DNA from: JAGGSN01 sp965603725
Lineage (GTDB): Bacteria; Zixibacteria; MSB-5A5; UBA10806; 4484-95
Direction of reading: 5' to 3'
Assembly (NCBI GenBank): GCA_965603725.1
Contig: CBFDEC010000009.1
Location: forward strand, 25,458-89,457
DNA length: 64,000 nt
The notes under the pieces were generated by a model that had not been told where the DNA came from, did no database searches, and saw only the letters and a program-made list of their open reading frames with translations. Of this stretch, positions 27,188 through 35,800 are shown in pieces; the first letter of the stretch is position 1; each line of letters begins with the position of its first letter. Made by a program: the position numbers and the translations under genes.

Positions 27188-27619
27188 TTAACATTTGATT
27201 TTTTTATTATCGTTTACTTTAATTTCAACATAAACCCTGAATTTATTATTATCTATTTTCTTAAATTCAACCTTATCGCACAGTTGTTTAATGATTTTCA
27301 ATCCCCTTCCAGATTCTTCATCGCTACATGGAAATTCATTCCATTTTATGTCCGTATCGGCAAATCCATTACCGCTATTTATTATTGATGCAATAAATAT
27401 TTCCGGGTTGAAACAAATGTCGAAAATAATTGCAGCGTTTTGGGAATTATTATCTCCATAAAGATAAGCATTGGTAAAAGCTTCAGATAATACGGTTCGA
27501 ATATGATAAGCTTTTCGGCAATCGGATGTTGCGCTATTAGCAATGGCATTAAAGATTTCATCTGCTATTTGCAGCGCTTCCCATTTCGCCGGAAAAACTA
27601 CTTTTAATTTATGGCTCAC
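27188..27619 (-). CDS. RsbW/SpoIIAB-like anti-sigma kinase
   Basis: A 143-residue GHKL ATPase of the serine-kinase class: N-box VLSEAFTNAYLYG, G1 IINSGNGFAD and G2 SGRGLKIIKQLCD. No HisKA domain is present. It would phosphorylate the STAS protein encoded 19 bp downstream. It overlaps the phosphatase gene upstream by 4 bp. Together they make a full partner switch, but no sigma factor gene is seen here, so the output may be the HEAT/receiver proteins or a distant sigma factor. Confidence 0.9.
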   Translation of the reverse strand: MSHKLKVVFPAKWEALQIADEIFNAIANSATSDCRKAYHIRTVLSEAFTNAYLYGDNNSQNAAIIFDICFNPEIFIASIINSGNGFADTDIKWNEFPCSDEESGRGLKIIKQLCDKVEFKKIDNNKFRVYVEIKVNDNKKIKC

Positions 27620-28932
27620 CTGTTTACCTCAATTTTCACCAGGGTTGTATCATCGATTCGACCAGGATCATAAGAATATTCTTTTAACAGGTCTTTTAAT
27701 TTCGGGGCGAATTCATCCCAGGGCGTTTCACTGAAAGTCGTTAAAAATTTTGAAAGTTCCGTAAGCCCCAGCATTTCGCCCTCGCTACTTACACATTCAA
27801 ACATACCATCTGTAAAAACAACCAGTCTATCGCCAGGCTTCAGCTCTGTTGTTTTTTCCTTATAATTTATATCTGAAAATTGCCCCATAAATAGGCCGCC
27901 TGTCTTTAATTCCTCAATCTTCCCGTCTCTCATAATGTACCCGGGTGGATGACCGGCATTTACCGAATAAAGCTTGTGAGCGTTTAAATCGACTAAACCA
28001 AAAAACATGGTCACAAACATCCCGCCGAGTTTCTGTACATCCTTACAGAGAAGGTTATTAACTTTTGAAGCAAGTTCGGCTAAAGAACCCATTTTCTCGG
28101 CAGCTACTCTTATATATGATCTTACTGAGGCCATTATTAAGGCAGCAGGCATGCCTTTGTTTGAAACATCAGCTATAACTGCAAGATATCTCCCCTTACT
28201 CAGCTCGATAATATCATAAAAGTCTCCCCCCACCTGGCCAGCTTGATCATGGTAAGCATAAACCTCAATTCCATCATATTTCTTGTTTACCTCAGGCATC
28301 AGTGTGCGTTGAACCTGTTCGGCAAGGTCAAGTTCATGTTCCATTTTCTGTTTGACCAGGGCTTCTTCATGAAGTTCAACATTCATCACCGCCACAGCCG
28401 CAAAGCTGCCAAGCAGTTCCAGGGCAAATTTATCTTCAGTATCGAATTCCTGTTGACCTTCTTTGTTGGCAATAGTGATTGCGCCAACAATTTTTTCCTC
28501 CGCTTTTAAGGGAGCGCACAAGACTGAATTAATATTGATCTTGGATATGCTGGAACTTGCATCATCAGTGAATTCAAGGTTGTTTAAAATTAGAGTATTT
28601 CCACTTTTCTTAACATGATTAATAATGTTAATACCGCTTTCAGTCTTAATCTTCTTGATAATTCTCGGAGACAGGCCCCAATTTACAGATTTTAATTCAT
28701 TGTCAAAATCAAAGATAACTACCTCGCCGACCTCTCCCTTTACAATTCTTAATGCGGTTTCGATTACCATAGGAAGGACCATGTTAATATCTAATAAAGA
28801 TGTGAAAACACTCCCGATACGAGACAGATCAAGAATTTTATTTATTTGATCTTCGAGTTTATCTTCAATATCGGCAAGACGCTGTTCTAAAGCCTCGCCA
28901 ATTTGAAAAATACTTTCAACAGATTCAGTCAT
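27616..28932 (-). CDS. GAF-domain PP2C (SpoIIE/RsbU) serine phosphatase
   Basis: A 438-residue cytoplasmic phosphatase. A short coiled coil (residues 1-35) leads to a GAF domain (about 40-185), a helical linker with QRTLMPEV, and a PPM/SpoIIE catalytic domain whose metal-binding residues lie in GGDFYDII, AVIADVSNKGMPAAL, VFTDGMFE and RIDDTTLVKIEV. It should dephosphorylate the STAS protein when its GAF ligand or partner signals. It is the first gene of the partner-switch operon and overlaps the kinase gene by 4 bp. Confidence 0.94.
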   Translation of the reverse strand: MTESVESIFQIGEALEQRLADIEDKLEDQINKILDLSRIGSVFTSLLDINMVLPMVIETALRIVKGEVGEVVIFDFDNELKSVNWGLSPRIIKKIKTESGINIINHVKKSGNTLILNNLEFTDDASSSISKININSVLCAPLKAEEKIVGAITIANKEGQQEFDTEDKFALELLGSFAAVAVMNVELHEEALVKQKMEHELDLAEQVQRTLMPEVNKKYDGIEVYAYHDQAGQVGGDFYDIIELSKGRYLAVIADVSNKGMPAALIMASVRSYIRVAAEKMGSLAELASKVNNLLCKDVQKLGGMFVTMFFGLVDLNAHKLYSVNAGHPPGYIMRDGKIEELKTGGLFMGQFSDINYKEKTTELKPGDRLVVFTDGMFECVSSEGEMLGLTELSKFLTTFSETPWDEFAPKLKDLLKEYSYDPGRIDDTTLVKIEVNR

Positions 28933-29019
28933 GTTTGGAATTCCCGGTGTTTTTTTCTACAAAATAAGTCAAGCGCTGTAAATATTCTCCATAAATGTTA
29001 ATATCATACGCTTTAATAT

Positions 29020-29787
29020 CTACTGAGCATCTTTTGCGGCCATTTTCTTGAGCGCATTGAATATCATTTCTTTAACCGCATTTATGAACACTGGCTTACG
29101 GTAAATTTTATCGATTCCGAATACCTTCTGCAAATTTTGCATTTCTTTATCAAAATAGCCGGACATCAACGCCACTGGTACTTCCGGATGATTATTATGC
29201 ATATAACGAACAAGATCGAAACCACTCTGACCCGGCATAATTATATCAGAAATAATCATTAAATACTTGTCGGAATTGAAATCTATTAAAGCTTCACTTA
29301 CACTGGTAACCACAACCGGAATAAAACCCAAATGCTCAACATAATTGCCTATCAACGATGCCAATTCCTTCTGATCATCAACGATTAAAATCTGCTTAGG
29401 TATTCGAGCTGTACCCTCGCCATTATTATCAGGAACATCAGCTTGATAGTCTGCAAAGTCTTTTACCTCAATTTCTGTATTGTCATTGTTATTGGCATGA
29501 TCTATATATACTTGCAGATGTTTTTTCAAATATTGCTTGAAGTCGGATTCGTTTTCACTCATTCCTAACGCCTGCTTTAAACGTTTGATCTTAGGCATGG
29601 AATTATTTTGTATCGGCAAGATCGCTTGTATTCGGTTGTTGCTGTCTTTTAATTGGAATTCCAAATAATTGTAAGTAATATTCCGGACCTGTCTCTCAAC
29701 ATAATGGACAAAAGAAGCTTTATACCATCCAGGTTTGATATCTATGTTTTGGTTTAATTTCATTGTCTTTGAATTGGATTGCAGCAT
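29020..29787 (-). CDS. receiver domain fused to an unusual N-terminal domain
   Basis: Residues about 130-250 form a normal receiver (ILIVDDQKELASL, acceptor Asp in IISDIIMPGQSGFD, YRKPVFI). Residues 10-115 form a separate domain beginning IKPGWYKASFVHYVERQV, with LEFQLKDSNNRIQAILPI and KIKRLKQALGM. This pattern of a beta-rich N-half and the KIKRLKQALGM helix recalls phage-type nucleic-acid-associated proteins of the DUF669 kind, but the match is by eye only. It has no DNA-binding helix-turn-helix. It stands 87 bp upstream of the phosphatase gene in the same direction. A rare fusion if confirmed. Confidence 0.78.
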   Translation of the reverse strand: MLQSNSKTMKLNQNIDIKPGWYKASFVHYVERQVRNITYNYLEFQLKDSNNRIQAILPIQNNSMPKIKRLKQALGMSENESDFKQYLKKHLQVYIDHANNNDNTEIEVKDFADYQADVPDNNGEGTARIPKQILIVDDQKELASLIGNYVEHLGFIPVVVTSVSEALIDFNSDKYLMIISDIIMPGQSGFDLVRYMHNNHPEVPVALMSGYFDKEMQNLQKVFGIDKIYRKPVFINAVKEMIFNALKKMAAKDAQ

Positions 29788-30002
29788 TATATATATCCCC
29801 TTAACAATGGTTCAGGTATTGTTATATTCGGCAAATTTATACTGAACGTTAAATAATTATCGATTTGATTGTTAAATAATGCTGTTAAAAGAAACAGGTT
29901 AACAGAAACACCATCTGAAGATTACAAAAACATTAATTAACTGAATTGATAATATATGGCTTATAAACAACTCTGACTTAACTAATACAATGAAGTGTTG
30001 TA

Positions 30003-30464
30003 TTATAGATGAACTACCTGGCAATTGTCATCTTTAGGAACAAAGCTTGTCAGCCTTTCGGCGATAAGTCGTCGATGGCAAAGCCGGGCGTCTTTTTCAT
30101 AACATAGAAGACATATCGTTTTTTTCTGTAAAGTTTGACGCAACAGTTTCAATGACTCATGCTGGTTTTGCAGGTGTTTTTCATACTCGCTGAAAAAGAA
30201 ATTATAATCTGAATCTTTTCGCACTTTATTTCTTAAATGTTGTGAGCTTCCCAGCGCTTGCAGATGAAGATAATCGATTCCGGCATGTTTTAAATATTCA
30301 ACCAAGTTTTTCCGTGAAAATTTTTTATTTCGAGAATATGGTTTATCCCGGACATCAATAACAATCTGAATATTGTTTACTTGAAGAATATTTAAGAAAT
30401 TATCGGCGGTCATTTTTTCATAACCCAAGGTATAGATCTTTCTTTTTTTAATTATATTATTCAC
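30003..30464 (-). CDS. DUF488 family protein
   Basis: A 153-residue protein with the family signatures YTLGYEKMTADNF near the start, VIDVRDKPYSR, and the C-terminal CLLCYEKDARLCHRRLIAERL. DUF488 proteins are small cytoplasmic proteins of unknown role whose Cys/His motif suggests metal binding or a catalytic cysteine. It stands alone between the signalling region and the tRNA genes. No operon partner is visible. Confidence 0.85.
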   Translation of the reverse strand: MNNIIKKRKIYTLGYEKMTADNFLNILQVNNIQIVIDVRDKPYSRNKKFSRKNLVEYLKHAGIDYLHLQALGSSQHLRNKVRKDSDYNFFFSEYEKHLQNQHESLKLLRQTLQKKTICLLCYEKDARLCHRRLIAERLTSFVPKDDNCQVVHL

Positions 30465-30659
30465 AAGCTCTCTTTATAAAATAGTTAGGGAATTAGTCAA
30501 TTGTCAAATATTTAAACGCTCATTTGCCGCAATGATATCTTTTTCCCTTGACATTATTAAGCAACTGTTTATTTTTTACGATATGGAAGATAAATATATT
30601 TAATAGTTTTAATGGACGAAGTTTATTAGATTAGGATTAAATCAAACAGATTTTTACAG

Positions 30660-30731
<72 letters not shown>

Positions 30732-30751
30732 TTTTTTATTGATATAGTATT

Positions 30752-30837
30752 GCCGGAATGGCGGAATAGGTAGACGCAAGGGACTTAAAATCCCTCGGAC
30801 ATTTATGTCTGTGCCGGTTCGATTCCGGCTTCCGGCA
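30752..30837 (+). tRNA. tRNA-Leu (anticodon UAA), integration target
   Basis: Acceptor GCCGGAA pairs with TTCCGGC; anticodon stem AGGGA/TCCCT surrounds CTTAAAA giving UAA; a long class II variable arm (CGGACATTTATGTCTG) and the T-arm GGTTCGATTCC are present. The 3' end is the left half of an 82-bp direct repeat found again at 56195, which marks it as the attachment site of the island. Confidence 0.95.
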
Positions 30838-30892
30838 CTTTAAGTCACTACGAGATAACGGATTGTAAAATGTGCGTCGCAACCCGTTTTTT
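30811..30892 (+). repeat. attL: tRNA-Leu 3' end plus terminator, direct repeat
   Basis: The sequence from the T-arm of tRNA-Leu through its terminator (GCAACCCGTTTTTT) is repeated with few differences at 56195-56276 in the same orientation. In this left copy the terminator's 5' arm (ACGGATTGT) carries two changes that weaken the stem; in the right copy the arms match perfectly. The integrase gene lies just inside. Confidence 0.88.
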
Positions 30893-30945
30893 AGTGGGAT
30901 TTGGACAAGTCCGCAATAAGTCCGCATTTTTTATGGTTTTTATCT

Positions 30946-31597
30946 TTAGTAGGGAAGTTTCGACGCCATATCAATTTTATGCTTTGTCGTAAGATGAGCA
31001 TATATTTCTGTAGTCTTAACGGAGGAATGACCCAGTAATTCTTTAATAGTATTTAGAGGAATTCCCTCCATTACCAGATGCGATGCAAAAGCATGCCTGA
31101 AAGTATGGCAACTTGCCCAGTCCAAGCCTATCGATGAACAGGTCTTACTTATTCTTTTGCTCACTGTGTCAGGTTTCCATTTAGCAATTTCGTTTCCTTT
31201 CTCATCCCATGGACCAAAAACTTTATTATCCTTTCGCTTTTGAAGCGAACAGAGCATTTTCCCCAGACTGCTATTCTTATCAAATCCAATGTATCTAAAC
31301 CTTTTACTCTTTGAATTTGACGCTCTTATTGTAGTCTGGCATTTCTTAAGATCAATGTCATCCCAGGTCAATGACAGAGCTTCGCGTAGTCTAACTCCAG
31401 TCCACAGATAGAACATAACTAAATTTTCAAAATCGGTTCCCCGGAAGGCTTTAATTATCTGTTCGACTTCTTCAACCTTCAGATATTTCGGCCGAGAGCT
31501 GCGGGCGATCCTGAACATTTTTAAACCATCTAGAGGATTCAGTTCAATAATCCCCCAAGTGACGGCCGTATTGAAAATCGCTTTGAGATGACGTAGC
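30946..31597 (-). pseudogene. tyrosine integrase, N-terminus truncated by IS21-family remnant
   Basis: The catalytic domain is complete: Arg in TGVRLREALSL, His-x-x-Arg in CHTFRHAFASHL, His in ELLGHSSV and Tyr in TEIYAHLT. The apparent ORF begins at ATG 31518, but the same frame runs on upstream with typical integrase sequence (LRHLKAIFNTAVTWG, ELNPLDGLK) to about 31600, where IS21-type terminal repeats interrupt it and a TAG follows. The N-terminal arm- and core-binding region is therefore missing, and the enzyme is probably dead. It sits 53 bp inside attL and points at the tRNA, as expected for the island's own integrase. Confidence 0.85.
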
Positions 31598-31830
31598 TTG
31601 CCTATTCCGACGATTCCGCCAGTCTATTCCGAGCAAAGCCGACAGGTGATTCCGAAGGAAACCGACCCTTGGAAGAATAGGGGAAACTAATTGGTGATGT
31701 GCCGACAGCCATGGCTATCTTAGATAGAATGTTGCATCGGCTGAGATAATTCAGATAACCGGCAAAAGCTACCGGCCCAAAGACAAAGCTTATAAAAAGA
31801 AAAAAGAGGAATAAAAGAATGCTTGAAAAG
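31597..31830 (+). mobile_element. IS21-family remnant (terminal repeats and istB 3' end)
   Basis: TATTCCG/GATTCCG repeats at 31600-31665 resemble IS21-family ends. From about 31690 the plus strand encodes the last part of IstB: GDVPTAMAILDRMLHR, then after a one-base shift EIIQITGKSYRPKDKAYKKKK and a stop near 31821. istA and most of istB are missing, so this is a deletion remnant. It truncates the integrase gene. From 31830 to 32002 nothing further is recognised. Confidence 0.7.
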
Positions 31831-32002
31831 CTAAATAATGAAATTAAAACTTGTTAAAAACAAAAAAGAAAGTTTACAGTTTACGCCCTTAATCAATGAA
31901 TTTCAGCCGGAATAAAAAAGAGCCGTGGAATAACACTGCCGCGAGGTATTGACAAAGTTGACTTGATGAGGAAGCAGTTTAATCTACATCATGTTCCCTT
32001 CT

Positions 32003-32590
32003 TTACCTGGATATGCCAAATTTCGAGAAGTGCGTGATACTGAAAGTAATTTTCCCTTTGATAATAGGAGCTTCCTGCTCTACTTCCCATTCGCCGGTTT
32101 CAGTGTTATACCATAATAGTTTTATTAGTCCATTACCTATCTTGCCGTTTTTCAACCTGTTTAACGATCTGGCGCTTAGAACCAGGGTTGCCGGTTGAGA
32201 AAATTGCAGATTATCGGGTCTAAGGTCAAGTTCGATAAATTCATACTCATCCCGATGCGACCCGATAATGGGGCAGGTTGTAACTTCAATAAATACATCA
32301 GATTCAACTGCATCTGGAGGTACGGTTAAGCTGTTTGTAGGACCTCCCCAGTTGAGGTCTACAACTCCACCATCTTCAATAGTAACCCATCCTGAAGCCT
32401 CAATACAACTAGGCCTGGAAGGATTGCCAGGTGATATAGCTGTCTTTGCGGCGTTGTAGTTCAAATCCTGGTTAGTGGTCGCAACATTATCAGGGCTAAC
32501 AGGATCATTACTACAGCCATTTAAACCAAATAACGCAAAAGCCATTATAATCGCCGCAAACAGTTTTAGTCTCTGTCCTCTTGATCCCAT
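32003..32590 (-). CDS. lipoprotein with ZU5-like domain
   Basis: A 195-residue lipoprotein. A signal segment (FAAIIMAFALFGLNGC) ends in a lipobox cysteine followed by Ser-Asn-Asp. After a 35-residue linker, residues about 70-195 resemble a ZU5-like beta domain: SLTVPPDAVESDVFIEV, LRPDNLQFSQPATLVLS, WYNTETGEWEVEQE and the terminal ITHFSKFGIS. Such domains are common in surface lipoproteins of FCB bacteria and mediate protein interaction. SD GGAGGAT precedes the ATG. It is the first intact gene inside the island; its relation to the cyclase gene upstream on the same strand, 258 bp away, is unclear. Confidence 0.83.
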   Translation of the reverse strand: MGSRGQRLKLFAAIIMAFALFGLNGCSNDPVSPDNVATTNQDLNYNAAKTAISPGNPSRPSCIEASGWVTIEDGGVVDLNWGGPTNSLTVPPDAVESDVFIEVTTCPIIGSHRDEYEFIELDLRPDNLQFSQPATLVLSARSLNRLKNGKIGNGLIKLLWYNTETGEWEVEQEAPIIKGKITFSITHFSKFGISR

Positions 32591-32848
32591 AATTTATCCT
32601 CCGATTTTATTTATTTTCCAAATTAACGCTAATAGCCTTTTCAGGCATTTTCTCGGTAATTACTTAATTTGTATGAAATTTAAGCAATTACTATTCCAAT
32701 CTGCAACCGCACTCCAATTATGCCAATATCTTCTCGTAACTTATTCTAATTCAATAAGAAACGACTTGTATCATTTCTAAACAGTATGTGTATATTCTAC
32801 ATGTTATGTGAATATCTCGATCGGGGAGTGTGGGTTAAATCCCATGCA

Positions 32849-35800
32849 CTATGGGGATAAATCTATATTGACAGCAGTAATTTTCTTCAGAACATCGGAG
32901 AAATACGAGAAATACGGTGAGTTTAATATTTTAATCCAGGTTCTTTGATCGTTCTGTTCAATAAATTCTGATGATAGCTGCATTAATGATTCTTCAGCTG
33001 ATACTCTTGTATCCGGGTCAAGTTCATAAATACGAACCGCACATTTTAATTTTAATTCAAAGATATTTTGGTTCCGGGCATAGATAAAAACGTTTTTATA
33101 ACTATTAACAGCGTTATTTATTTCGCCATTTATTCTGAAATATTCACCCAGAAGGAAACCGGCTTCATTCAGCGGTAATACAGCGATATTCTCTTCCGCC
33201 ATATTCGAAATCAGATTGATTAATTCTAGGGCGGCTTCACTATCTCTTTTACCTATTAATAGTCTGGCTAAGCCAATATAACCCCGGATTTGATACTCGG
33301 TCGATTTGATGGCTTTTGCCATTTCGATAGCTTCATTATATTTTAGTTCGGCTTCTAATATCTGCCTTTTTAAAAAAGCAAGCTCTCCGAGGCGAACACC
33401 GCATTCTGCCAACAGTTCGTTATCGCCGACAGATCTGGCAAACTCTGTAACTTCATTAAACCGACGCTCCGCGATGTCAATATCTCCCTCTATCAAATCT
33501 ATGTCACCGATATTGCCAACAATGTAATAATGCGCATGTTTATCATCTAACTTTTCAAATACTAGATCTGCCTGCAAAAACAATTCTCTTGCCGAACGGA
33601 ATTTACCGATTATCCGCTGCAAACTTGCCAAATTTCCCAAAGCATATGCTTCATTGCGCTTATCACCGATATTTCGAAAAACATCAACGGACTTTGCTGT
33701 CATTCCCTCGGCGGCGATAAAATCGCCTTGTTCCCAGTAAATAATGGCAAGGTTACTGGATGTTTGTGCTTGTACGAACATTCCATCGATATCTTTGCCG
33801 ATCTCAAGGCTTTTCTTGTAATTTATAGCTGCTTCAGCCAGTTTTCCTTCTCCCCATTGTGCAAGGCCTATAATGTTGTAAGCGTCTATCAGCGTTCTAT
33901 AATCAGAAATTCTCTCAGCCAATTCGATTGATTTATAACCGTATTCCCGGGCTTCTGAGAAATTGCCTATTCGACGTTCGAGATGAGCCATTATATAATA
34001 TGCTTTTGTTAAAATAGCCTCATAACTATTAGCCAGATCCGAGGAGATTATAATCTGTAATATATTATGGCTTCGCGAATATCTGGATTGTTTCCATAAA
34101 AGATGTGCCATTTCAACAGCCGCGGCAAAGTATTCTTCAGGATTGTTAAGCTTCTTTCCCAATTGATACCAGCGCCGCAAGATGGGATAAGCATTATCGA
34201 ATTGCCCCTCCAACATAAGCAGTTTATTAAATTCTGCGTAGAACGTAAAAACATCCAATACATTATAATCGTCAACATTGTATAGATCGACTACTTTCAG
34301 GCATTGATCAAATAAATGTGATGCTTCATTCAGAGAATAAGCATTCGCTGCTTCGATTGCAGATTGTAATGAATATCGAAAAGCTTTTTCCCACAACTTA
34401 GCTCTAAAAAAATGAAAAGCCAGTTGCTTAGGTTGTGTTTCGGCATGAACCGGTTCGAGAACAGAGGCATATTGTTGATGTAAAGTGTGTAACTGGGATT
34501 CGGGAAGACAGGAGTAAACGACATCACTCATAGAGACGTGAGTGAAATTGTAATTTCTTTTATTCGGATCGAAACTTAAAAATCCGGATTTAGCAAGGCC
34601 GGCAAAACGATTCTCGATTTCCGAACTATTAAATTCTGTTAATACCTTACTTAACAATTCCGCTGAGAAACCGCCTCTCGAAGCGGCGGCGGCTTTTAAA
34701 ATGACCCGGTCGATCTCTTGCAAATTATCAAATCGAGAAAGCAGCAATTCGCTTAAACTGCCGGGGATTGATAGTACCAGTTTAGAATCCCCCAATTCCA
34801 ATTTGCGTGTCAATTTGTTGGGGATCAAAATATTCTGTTCAACCGATCTGACGATAAACTCCATGATGAAATGAGGGTTACCACCAGAGGCATTCAGGAG
34901 ATGTTCGAATAATTCCGATTCTTTTTTACCTTTGTGAAACTTTTGCTGAAAAAAGTCTCGCCATTCATCGTTTCCGGGAGGGTGAAGTCTTAGTTCCTTA
35001 AATGCAGAATCATTAACTGTCCGGATAAAATCAGCGTTTCGAGCAACTATAACCAGCATAAGGGGCATATTACTAGGGGCATTAACGATTGGCAGAATCA
35101 AAGCTTGAGTTTGCTCGTCGGCTTTGTCAAAATCATCAATTATTATCAATCTTGGGGAATCAATCAATGCTTCGATTAACTTGTTGAACATCTCCCCGGC
35201 TTTGGCGTTTCTCAATTCCGGTGTTAATCCTTTAGTCCAGATATTATCTTCAACTCTCAGGTCCAGAGTTTTGGCCAGGACTGGCAGCCAGGTATCTCCT
35301 AATGTGTTTCTAATAAAAACTTCCAGGGATGGCTTCTGTGCCGGAGACCAAATATCATACAAATCTGAAATCAATTTCTTAATAAGCCAACCGCGTTTAA
35401 ATAAAATCAAGCGCTTACAGCCAAGTTTTACGACAGGGATGTTATTGATACTGCCAGTAAACTTATTAATTAAAGCTGATTTCCCAACGCCTGTTTCCCC
35501 GGTAATTATCAATAATTGTTTGCTGCCAGCAATGGTTTTGACAAGATTGTCTTTAAGAACACCCAATTCTTTTCTCTGTCCGACAATGAATTGCGTGAAC
35601 GCCTCATCAGAGTATGCCTCAATTATGCCTGTGAACCTATGACAGACCACTGCATCGCCTGCCCCTTTCAGGCTGAGAGTAACAGGTTGGGTTGTAATCT
35701 CTTTTGGCAGGCGGTCGCGTAAGGTCGTATCAATCAGGACATTCCCCCATTGACTTTTCGACATCAATCTGGCCGCCATATTGATGCCATCTCCCATTAC

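Noticed and set aside
30736..30927. Reverse-strand ORF over tRNA-Leu
   Set aside because: It is antisense to the tRNA and its terminator; the codons only mirror the tRNA sequence.
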